Below, in pieces: positions 46,575 to 53,513 of a stretch of DNA of 64,000 nucleotides. The position numbers were made by a program, and so were the translations under genes. The notes under the pieces were generated by a model, which saw only the letters and a list, made by a program, of their open reading frames with translations, was not told the origin of the DNA and searched no databases. Numbering within the stretch: the stretch's first letter is position 1; each line of letters begins with the position of its first letter. The stretch comes from Candidatus Rokuibacteriota bacterium (GTDB lineage: Bacteria; Methylomirabilota; Methylomirabilia; Rokubacteriales; CSP1-6): assembly GCA_016184125.1 (NCBI GenBank), contig JACPDG010000039.1:1-64000 (forward strand), read 5' to 3'.

Positions 46575-47735
46575 TCAGCGAGGCCGGCCGAGCTTCTGCG
46601 CCTGCTGGAAGACCTTACCCTCGGTCTTGATGGCCGGAGCGATGATCAGCTCGGTCTGCTGGAGCTCGCGGATGTTCTGCGCACCGACCGAGCCCATGCA
46701 GGTGCGAATCGCCCCGACCAGGTTCAGCGTCCCATCCTCGGTGAACGCCGGGCCGAACAGGATCTGCTCGAGCGACCCCGAGACGCCGACGCGGATCCGG
46801 GTGCCGCGCGGCAGGTTCGAGTGCGGCGTCGCCATGCCCCAGTGGTAGCCGCGGCCGGGCGCCTCGATGGCGCGGGCAAAGGCTGACCCGATCATGACGG
46901 CGTCCGCGCCCGATGCCAGCGCCTTGCACACGTCGCCGCCGGTCGTCATGCCGCCGTCGGTGATGATCGGCACGTACCGCCCGGTCTGCTTGTAGTAGAA
47001 GTCGCGGGCCGCAGCGGAGTCCGCGGTCGCGGTGACCTGCGGCACGCCCAGCCCGAGGACCTCGCGGCTCGTGCAGGCCGCGCCCGGTCCGACCCCGACG
47101 AGGACACCGTCCACGCCGCACTGCATGAGCTCGAGGCACGCCTCGTATGTGACGTGATTGCCGACGATGAGCGGGACCGCGAGGGACTTCTTCAGCTTCG
47201 CGAGGTCGAGCGTCTTGTACTCGGTCGCCACGTGGCGCGCGGTCGTGACCGTCGACTGCACGGCGAAGATATCGGCGCCGGCCTCCTGCGCGATCTGCGC
47301 GAAGCGCTCGGCGCGCTGCGGGATGGACGACACGGCGGCCGGGCCGCCGCCCTTCTTGATCTCCCGGATGCGCTCGTGGATCAGCTCTTCCTTGATCGGC
47401 TCGGAGTAGATGGACTGGATGATGCGCGTCGCCTCTTCCTGGCTCGCGGAGACGATGCGCTCCAGCACCTCGGCGGGGTTCTGGTAGCGCGAGAAGATGC
47501 CCTCGAGGTTGAGCACGGCGAGGCCGCCGTGGCGCGCCATCTCGATCGCGAGCTTCGGGCCCACGACACCGTCCATCGCGGCCGCGATGATCGGGAGGTC
47601 GAAGCGGCGCCCGCACAGCTCCCAGCTGATGTCGACCTCGCTCGAATTGACGGTGACCGGGCCTGGCACGAGGGCGATGTCATCGAAGCCGTAGGCCACC
47701 CTCGCCTTTCTGCCGCGACCAACCCACATCCCCAT
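46575..47735 (-). CDS. GuaB3-type IMP dehydrogenase-family protein
   Basis: The 386-residue TIM-barrel protein has ARVAYGFDDIALVPG at the start, the catalytic Cys loop GVGPGAACTSREVLGLGVPQ, ITDGGMTTGGDVCKALASGA and the flap-side GSLEQILFGPAF. It lacks the CBS pair of standard GuaB, like the actinobacterial GuaB3 group whose exact reaction is debated (IMP dehydrogenase or related nucleotide oxidoreductase). ATG 47735 follows GGAGGCGCTAC. It is separated from guaA by element I and about 80 bp. Confidence 0.88.
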   Translation of the reverse strand: MGMWVGRGRKARVAYGFDDIALVPGPVTVNSSEVDISWELCGRRFDLPIIAAAMDGVVGPKLAIEMARHGGLAVLNLEGIFSRYQNPAEVLERIVSASQEEATRIIQSIYSEPIKEELIHERIREIKKGGGPAAVSSIPQRAERFAQIAQEAGADIFAVQSTVTTARHVATEYKTLDLAKLKKSLAVPLIVGNHVTYEACLELMQCGVDGVLVGVGPGAACTSREVLGLGVPQVTATADSAAARDFYYKQTGRYVPIITDGGMTTGGDVCKALASGADAVMIGSAFARAIEAPGRGYHWGMATPHSNLPRGTRIRVGVSGSLEQILFGPAFTEDGTLNLVGAIRTCMGSVGAQNIRELQQTELIIAPAIKTEGKVFQQAQKLGRPR

Positions 47736-47868
47736 GTAGCGCCTCCGTCCGTCTCGGACTCGGTTCATCGGCCAGCGCGACCTCGCCGCCCTCGAACCCT
47801 AGATATAGTGATTGCGGTGATGCCGATATACGAGATTTCGTGCAGTATAGCGACCGGCCATGGACCGG

Positions 47869-48687
47869 TCAAGCGCGCCCCTCGGGCGCGGCCGCGCGCC
47901 CCTCGGGCGCGGCCGCGCGCCCCTCGCGCGAGAACTCCCACAGCAGCCGCAGGCCCTCGAGCCTCAGGTCGTCGTTCACCTCGTCGATCGAGGTGGCGAC
48001 GTCGGCGATGAGCGACACGAGGCCGCCGGTCCCGATGACCTTCGGATCCCCGCCCATCTCGGTCTTCATCCGCGTGATGATGCCGTCGACGAGCCCCGCG
48101 TACCCGTACACGACGCCGGACTGGATGTTGGTGACGGTGTTCCGCCCGATCGCCTCCTTCGGCCGCACGAGCTCCACGCGGTAGAGCCGCGCCGCGCGGC
48201 TCACGAGCGCTTCCACGGACGTGGCGATGCCCGGCGCGATCGCCCCACCGATGAACGCGCCCTGCTCGTTGACGCAGTCGAACGTCGTCGCCGTGCCGAA
48301 GTCCACGACGATCAGCGGAGCGCCGTAGAGGACGGTGGCCGCGAACGCGTCAACGAACCGGTCCGCGCCGACTTCCGCGGGGTTCTCGACGGCGAGCGGC
48401 ATCGGCGCGTTCAGCGCCGGCTGGACGAAGTACGGCTCGATGCCGAAGTACTGCTCGCACATCCACTGGAGCGTCTGCTGGACCGGCGGCACGACGTTCG
48501 AGATCGCGATGGCGTCGATGGCGTGCCGGTCGAGGCCCCGCGTGCGGAGAAGTGTCTCGATGAACAGGCCATACTCGTCCGCCGTCTGTTCCCGCCGGCT
48601 CGTCAGCCGCCACGAGCCCACGAGGCGCCGGCCGTCGAACACGCCGATCTTCGTGTTGGTGTTGCCGACGTCCGCGACGATCAGCAT
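47869..48687 (-). CDS. coaX: Type III pantothenate kinase with repeat-encoded C-terminus
   Basis: The 272-residue ASKHA kinase starts LIVADVGNTNTKIGVFDGRR (P-loop 1) and has GADRFVDAFAATVLYGAP, VVDFGTATTFDCVNEQGAFI and GGAIAPGIATS, the motifs of CoaX, which phosphorylates pantothenate in CoA synthesis. The last 18 residues, EGRAAAPEGRAAAPEGRA, come from a 21-bp tandem repeat and are not part of the family. ATG 48687 is preceded by GGAGGGCG and overlaps the birA stop by 7 bp. Confidence 0.93.
   Translation of the reverse strand: MLIVADVGNTNTKIGVFDGRRLVGSWRLTSRREQTADEYGLFIETLLRTRGLDRHAIDAIAISNVVPPVQQTLQWMCEQYFGIEPYFVQPALNAPMPLAVENPAEVGADRFVDAFAATVLYGAPLIVVDFGTATTFDCVNEQGAFIGGAIAPGIATSVEALVSRAARLYRVELVRPKEAIGRNTVTNIQSGVVYGYAGLVDGIITRMKTEMGGDPKVIGTGGLVSLIADVATSIDEVNDDLRLEGLRLLWEFSREGRAAAPEGRAAAPEGRA
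47873..47930 (-). repeat. 21-bp tandem repeat at the 3' end of coaX
   Basis: Two exact units (47873-47893 and 47894-47914) and a partial third of GCGCGCCCCTCGGGCGCGG encode the EGRAAAP repeat. The unit is itself partly palindromic (GGCCGCGC...). It appears to be a slippage-prone tail that replaced or extended the natural end of the gene. Confidence 0.88.
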
Positions 48688-49754
48688 GACGCCCTCCCTC
48701 GCTCCGCCCGCGCGACCTCGACCACCTCGCCGGCGCTGATACGGCGTTCGGCGGCGCCGTCGGCGACCACGAGCGCGCCGTCCATCCCGATGTCGACGGC
48801 GACGCCTTCGACGTCGTCGATGCGCACCCGCCGGCCGATCGTCAGCGCGCGATCGAGCCACCGTGCGCGGACGGGCGCGAACCCCTCGGACTCGAACCGC
48901 GCACGCCAACGGTCGAGCGCGTCCAGGACCGCGTCGAGGACCACGTCGCGGTCGACGTCATGGCCGGTCTCCAGGAACAGGGACGTCGCCCGGCCGCACA
49001 GGTCGGCCCCGAACTCCGACTGGCGCACGTTGATGCCGATCCCGATGACCACCAACATGGGGGGCCCCGAGATGGCCCCCCATACCCCCCCGTCGCTCGC
49101 AACCGGCCCGGCACCGCCGGGCCGGTGCTCGGGCACCCGCTCGGCCACCGCGGGCCCCGACATGGCCCCCACACCCCCCGCGCTCGGAAGCGCCCCGGGA
49201 CACCCGGGGCGCTCCTCGACTACCCGCTCGGCAGGCGGTGTCGCCGGCGAGATCCGGGACTCGAGCAGGATGCCGGCGATCTTGCGCTCGCGCACGAGCG
49301 CGTCGTTCGGCCACTTGAGCCGGACGTCGACGTTCGCCACCGATTCGAGCGCGTCCGCGACCGCGACCGCGGCGACGAACGAGTAGAGCGGCAGCTGGCT
49401 CACGGCGACGCGCGGCCGAATCAGGATCGACGCCAACACGCTTGTCGCGGGCGTGGCTGTCCAGGCGTGACCCCGGCGTCCCCGGCCCTGGCGCTGGAAG
49501 TCAGCGACGACGACGGTCCCGTCGGGCGCGCCGTGGGCGGCCAGCTCGAACGCGAACGTCTGGGTGGAATCGACCTCGCGGAGACGGAGGACGCAGTGGC
49601 TCGCGCGCGCGGGCTCAGGGCCCGTGAACGGATCGGGTGGTCGAGGAGCGCCACGGCTTTGGCGGGTGCGTCCGCGCACCACGGGTGCGTCCGCGCACCC
49701 CCCCCGGGGCGCTCCGAGCGCGGGGGGCTTGGGGGGGCTCGATAGTCCCCCCAT
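48681..49754 (-). CDS. birA: Biotin-[acetyl-CoA-carboxylase] ligase with palindromic elements read in frame
   Basis: The catalytic domain HCVLRLREVDSTQTFAFELA, FQRQGRGRRGHAW (the GRGRxG biotin/ATP loop), VDVRLKWPNDALVRERKIAG and VVIGIGINV identifies BirA without an N-terminal HTH. It joins biotin to AccB. Between ILLESRISPATPP and VVIGIGINV about 59 residues ([20 protein letters not shown] and so on) are encoded by two tandem palindromic elements, in frame and without a stop. The ATG used here (49754) is in a third element, copy N; no other start lies between it and the domain. Removing repeat-derived residues gives about 250, the usual length. Activity is possible because the insertion is at a surface loop before the biotin-contacting strand. 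Confidence 0.85.
   Translation of the reverse strand: MGGLSSPPKPPALGAPRGGCADAPVVRGRTRQSRGAPRPPDPFTGPEPARASHCVLRLREVDSTQTFAFELAAHGAPDGTVVVADFQRQGRGRRGHAWTATPATSVLASILIRPRVAVSQLPLYSFVAAVAVADALESVANVDVRLKWPNDALVRERKIAGILLESRISPATPPAERVVEERPGCPGALPSAGGVGAMSGPAVAERVPEHRPGGAGPVASDGGVWGAISGPPMLVVIGIGINVRQSEFGADLCGRATSLFLETGHDVDRDVVLDAVLDALDRWRARFESEGFAPVRARWLDRALTIGRRVRIDDVEGVAVDIGMDGALVVADGAAERRISAGEVVEVARAERGRASC
49056..49147 (+). repeat. Palindromic element family 1, copy J (inside birA)
   Basis: Forward copy within the birA reading frame. Subtype I: CATGGGGGGCCCCGAGATGG with CCCCCCATACCCCC, then AACCGGCCCGGCACCGCC and GGGCCGGTGCTCGGGCAC. The birA frame reads it as GVWGAISGPPM on the minus strand. 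Confidence 0.85.
49148..49234 (+). repeat. Palindromic element family 1, copy K (inside birA)
   Basis: Second copy, tandem to J and also in the birA frame: CGCGGGCCCCGACATGG, CCCCCACACCCCCCGCGCTC, GGAAGCGCCCCGGGACACC and CGGGGCGCTCCTCGACTACC. The left arm has lost the ATGGGG border. The minus-strand peptide is GVGAMSGPAVAERV. Confidence 0.82.
49612..49754 (-). repeat. Palindromic element family 1, copy N (birA start)
   Basis: Reverse copy at the 5' end of birA. Subtype II: TTCATGGGGGGACTATCGAG with GCCCCCC, CTCGGAGCGCCCCGGGG, two GTGCGCGGACGCACC-like units, GTGGCGCTCCTCGACCACCC and CCGTTCACGGGCCCTGAGC. Its border ATG is the only visible start codon for birA. Confidence 0.88.
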
Positions 49755-49761
49755 GAAGTCA

Positions 49762-49807
49762 GTTCGAGCAACAATCGAACGCCCGGGCGGTCGATTGTCG
49801 CTCGAAC
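49762..49807. repeat. 46-bp palindrome, family 2, copy 2
   Basis: 21-bp arms GTTCGAGCAACAATCGAACG... and its complement around a 4-nt centre CCGG, with a few mismatches, ending CTCGAAC-TCTCA. It sits between the valS stop (2 bp) and element N (7 bp), the place of a terminator. Confidence 0.9.
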
Positions 49808-49809
49808 TC

Positions 49810-52437
49810 TCAGCTCCGGCCGTCACCGAGCCACCCGAGGCTCGCCTCGAGCTTCTCGCGCACGCTGCGCTCGGCGGCGAGCCGACCCCGCTCGCGCTCC
49901 ACGACCTCGGCCGGCGCGCGCTCCACGAACTCCGGACGCGCGAGCTTGCCCTCCAGCATCGCGATCGTCTCGCTCGCGCGCCGGATCTCCTTCGAGAGCC
50001 GCTGGCGCTCGGCGGCCAGGTCCACGACGCCGGCCAGCTCGACGTACACCTCGGCACCACCGGCCACGGCGAGCGCAGCGCTCGCCGGCCGTGTCGCTGC
50101 CGGGTCCACCGTCAGGCGTGCGCGCGCGAGCGCCTCGATCGTCCGGCGACTCGCCTCGAACAGCGCCCCCTGCTCGGCCGAGGGCCGGACGGTCACGCCG
50201 AGCGTCGCCGACGGCGGCACGCGCATCTCGCCGCGTACGGTGCGGATCGCGGTCACGAGGTCGATCACGAGCCCCATGGTGCGCTCGGCGCCCGCGTCGC
50301 CCGCCTTGCGGCGCGCACGCGGGTACGGCGCGACCATGATCGACTCGCCGTCGTGCGGCAGCCGCTGCCAGATCTCCTCGGTGATGAACGGCGTGAACGG
50401 GTGCAGCAGGCGCAGGGTCGTCTCGAGCACGGTGACGAGCGTGTGCTGCGTGCGCAGCCGCTCGTCGGGCGTCTCCGGGCGGTAGAGCGAGAGCTTGGCG
50501 ATCTCGAGGTACCAGTCGGCGAACTCGTGCCACAGGAACTGGTAGATCGCCGACGCCGCGTCGTTGAAGCGGTAGCGTTTCAGGTGCCCGCGCACGGACG
50601 CGATCGCCGCCGCGAGGCGCGCCTCGATCCAGCGGTCGGCCTCCGACGGTTTCACCCGCTTCGCACGCTTCGCGTGGTAGCCCTCGAGATTCGAGAGCAC
50701 GAGCCGCGAGGCGTTCCAGATCTTGTTCGCGAAGTTGCGGTAGCCCTCGATCCGGTCCTCGGCGAGCCGGATGTCGCGTCCCTGCGCCGCGAGCGCCGCG
50801 AGCGTGAAGCGGAACGCGTCCGTTCCGTACTTGTCGATCACGACGAGCGGGTCGACGACGTTCCCGCGCGTCTTCGACATCTTCTGGCCTTCGGCGTCCC
50901 GCACCATCGCGTGGATGTAGACGTCGCGGAAGGGCACCTCGCCCATGAAGTGCAGGCCCGCCATCGCCATGCGGGCCACCCAGAAGAAGAGGATGTCGAA
51001 GCCGGTCACGAGCACGGACGTCGGGTAGTAGCGCCGGAGATCCTCGGTGTCGTCCGGCCAGCCCAGCGTCGAGAACGGCCAGAGGGCCGACGAGAACCAC
51101 GTGTCGAGGACGTCCGGATCCTGCCCCACGGCTCCGCCGCACGTCGGGCACGCGGTCAGGTCGGTGCGCGAGACGTGCACCGAGCCGTCGCGCTCGCAGT
51201 ACCACGCCGGAATCTGGTGCCCCCACCAGAGCTGGCGGGAGATGCACCAGTCGCGGATGCCCTCCATCCAGTGGTAGTACGTCTTCGCCCAGCCGCGCGG
51301 GACGATCTTGATCCGACCCGACCGCACCGCCTTGATCGCCGGCTCGGCGAGCGGCTTCATCCGCACGAACCACTGCTTCGAGACGAGCGGCTCGACGACG
51401 GTCTTGCAGCGGTAGCACAGACCGACCGCGTGACGGTACGGCTCGATGCGCTCGATGAGGCCGAGCCGCTTCATGTCCTCGACGATCGCCTTGCGGCAGT
51501 CGAAGCGATCCATGCCGGCGTACCGACCGGCGAGCGCGGTCATCTTGCCGTCGAACCCGATGACCGAGCGGATCGGCAGGCCATGGCGCTTGCCGATCTC
51601 GAAGTCCACCGGGTCGTGCCCAGGCGTGACCTTGATCAAGCCCGTGCCGAAGTCCGGGTCGACCGCCTCGTCGCCCACGACGCGCACGCTGATCGTGCCG
51701 TCGACGGACGGGATGTCGAGCGTCTGGCCCACGAACTGCGCGTAGCGCTTGTCCTTCGGATGGACCGCGAGGCCCGTGTCGCCCAGCTTGGTTTCCGGCC
51801 GCACGGTACCGAGCGTCACCGGACCGTACCGGATGTAGACGAACTCCGCGTCCCGCTCCTCGCGCTCGACCTCGAGGTCGGCAAGCACCGTCTGGCACCG
51901 GGGACACCAGTTGACGATGTAGTCGTCGCGATAGATCAGGCCCTCTTCCCAGAGCCGCACGAAGACCTCGCGGACCGCTCGTGAGAGCCCCGCGTCCATC
52001 GTGAACCGCTCGCGCGACCAGTCGCAGGACGAACCGAGCCGCCTCAGCTGGCGGATGATGGTCCCGCCGGACTCCTCCTTCCACCGCCACACGCGCTCGA
52101 TGAACGCCTTGCGGCCGAGGTCCTCTTTCGTCTTGCCCTCGGCGGCGAGCTGTCGCTCCACGACGTACTGTGTCGCGATCCCGGCGTGGTCCGTCCCGGG
52201 CAGCCAGAGCGTGTTGAGGCCGTCCATCCGCTTCTGGCGGACGAGGATGTCCTGGAGCGTGTTGTTGACCGCGTGCCCCATGTGGAGCGAGCCGGTGACG
52301 TTCGGGGGCGGGATGACGATCGAGTACGCCGTGCCCGGCCGTGACGGGTCGGCCCGGAAGTACCCGCGGCCTTCCCAGAATGGATACCACCGCGCCTCGG
52401 TCTCGTGCGGGTCGTAGCGATCGGGGATCTCGGTCAT
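49810..52437 (-). CDS. valS: Valyl-tRNA synthetase
   Basis: The 875-residue class I synthetase has IPPPNVTGSLHMGHA (HIGH motif), GTDHAGIATQYVVERQLAAE, the editing (CP1) domain with KVTPGHDPVDFEIGKRHGLP, GQKMSKTRGNVVDPLVVIDK (KMSKS) and a C-terminal coiled coil (LAAERQRLSKEIRRASETIA) that contacts the tRNA elbow. It charges tRNA-Val. Normal length and all motifs intact. ATG 52437. Confidence 0.97.
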   Translation of the reverse strand: MTEIPDRYDPHETEARWYPFWEGRGYFRADPSRPGTAYSIVIPPPNVTGSLHMGHAVNNTLQDILVRQKRMDGLNTLWLPGTDHAGIATQYVVERQLAAEGKTKEDLGRKAFIERVWRWKEESGGTIIRQLRRLGSSCDWSRERFTMDAGLSRAVREVFVRLWEEGLIYRDDYIVNWCPRCQTVLADLEVEREERDAEFVYIRYGPVTLGTVRPETKLGDTGLAVHPKDKRYAQFVGQTLDIPSVDGTISVRVVGDEAVDPDFGTGLIKVTPGHDPVDFEIGKRHGLPIRSVIGFDGKMTALAGRYAGMDRFDCRKAIVEDMKRLGLIERIEPYRHAVGLCYRCKTVVEPLVSKQWFVRMKPLAEPAIKAVRSGRIKIVPRGWAKTYYHWMEGIRDWCISRQLWWGHQIPAWYCERDGSVHVSRTDLTACPTCGGAVGQDPDVLDTWFSSALWPFSTLGWPDDTEDLRRYYPTSVLVTGFDILFFWVARMAMAGLHFMGEVPFRDVYIHAMVRDAEGQKMSKTRGNVVDPLVVIDKYGTDAFRFTLAALAAQGRDIRLAEDRIEGYRNFANKIWNASRLVLSNLEGYHAKRAKRVKPSEADRWIEARLAAAIASVRGHLKRYRFNDAASAIYQFLWHEFADWYLEIAKLSLYRPETPDERLRTQHTLVTVLETTLRLLHPFTPFITEEIWQRLPHDGESIMVAPYPRARRKAGDAGAERTMGLVIDLVTAIRTVRGEMRVPPSATLGVTVRPSAEQGALFEASRRTIEALARARLTVDPAATRPASAALAVAGGAEVYVELAGVVDLAAERQRLSKEIRRASETIAMLEGKLARPEFVERAPAEVVERERGRLAAERSVREKLEASLGWLGDGRS

Positions 52438-52447
52438 GCGGAGACGC

Positions 52448-53491
52448 TCATTGTAGCACCGGCATCGCGCTCACGAGCCGCCACCCGGCCGGTCCCCGCT
52501 GGAACGTGAGCTGCCACGGCCGCTCGGCGTCGCGCGCCGCGACGGACACGCGCTCAGGCCCGATCGTCTCGCGCGCGTCGCACGCCGGCTCGGGCGCGAG
52601 GGAGGGTGGAAGCAGCCGTCGCATCGCGGCGTCGGGGACGAGACCGGCGAGCGCGTTCCCGTTGCCGGCGGCGACCGCGTCGAACAGTCGCGCGACCGCT
52701 CCGCGGAACTCGCGGTGCCACGGATTGATCAGACGGCGCGCGACGCGCGTCACCGACGCGCCGCCGCTGCCGACGCGGTACACGTCCTCCTGCTCGGTCT
52801 GACCATCGCAGCCCGGCGTCCAGCCGGGGTACTGGACCTCGTACCGGACGCGGATCTCGGAGCCGCGCACCGACCAGCCGCGGGCGAGCAGACCGTCCGG
52901 GAAGAGCTGCGCGGTCGACCACGTGACGCGCACGCCATCGCCTTGCGGATGCGCGAGCTCCATGCGCAGCGGGCGCGTGCCCCGCCCTGTCGGCGGACCT
53001 TCCCAGGTCATCAGGAACCGAGCGGCCTTCGCACCGCCCTGGCGGAGCGCGAGGACGCTCGGTCGTCCCGCCCGCGTGAACGTCACGAGCAGGGCGGCCT
53101 CCCCGTCCAGGCGACCGTACACGCGCACGCTGTTCCCGACCGGCGTGCCGGCGAGCTGAAAGGCGCCGACGAGGACGTCGCCGACACGCACGAGACGGAC
53201 CACGGTCGCGCCCCACACCTCGCCGAACGTGTCCAGCCGGTCCTGCAGGAACCCGAGCGACGCGAACACTCCCCCGGACGCCAAGCTCTCGACGATCTCG
53301 TCGTCGAGGAGCGCGTACACCTCCCGGTAGGTCTCCGCAGAGTCGTCGCCGAGGGCGCCCGCGGCGAGCTGCGTCGCCGCGAGCGCACGGAACCGGTCGA
53401 GCCGATCCGGAGCGCCCGCGGACGCGACACCAACGAGACTGAGCGCCGCGACCGCCACGGCGAAACGCGCGGCGTGCGACGTCGGCTTCAC
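52448..53491 (-). CDS. Secreted hypothetical protein
   Basis: The 347-residue product starts at GTG 53491 and has a signal peptide (FAVAVAALSLVGVASAGAPD). The mature part reads FRALAATQLAAGALGDDSAE and YREVYALLDDEIVESLASGG, then beta-rich sequence (VGDVLVGAFQLAGTPVGNSV) and RPLRMELAHPQGDGVRVTWS, with paired cysteines late (GCDGQTEQEDV, PACDARET). No family recognised. It is divergent from the lptFG fusion with 22 bp between starts, so they share a promoter region; an envelope role is likely. Confidence 0.65.
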   Translation of the reverse strand: MKPTSHAARFAVAVAALSLVGVASAGAPDRLDRFRALAATQLAAGALGDDSAETYREVYALLDDEIVESLASGGVFASLGFLQDRLDTFGEVWGATVVRLVRVGDVLVGAFQLAGTPVGNSVRVYGRLDGEAALLVTFTRAGRPSVLALRQGGAKAARFLMTWEGPPTGRGTRPLRMELAHPQGDGVRVTWSTAQLFPDGLLARGWSVRGSEIRVRYEVQYPGWTPGCDGQTEQEDVYRVGSGGASVTRVARRLINPWHREFRGAVARLFDAVAAGNGNALAGLVPDAAMRRLLPPSLAPEPACDARETIGPERVSVAARDAERPWQLTFQRGPAGWRLVSAMPVLQ

Positions 53492-53513
53492 CCCGCCATG
53501 TTACAACATCAGG

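Noticed and set aside
47790-47812. tRNA-like T-loop sequence (GGTTCGAGG on the minus strand)
   Set aside because: No acceptor stem, D-loop or anticodon arm can be built around it. I found no tRNA gene in the window.
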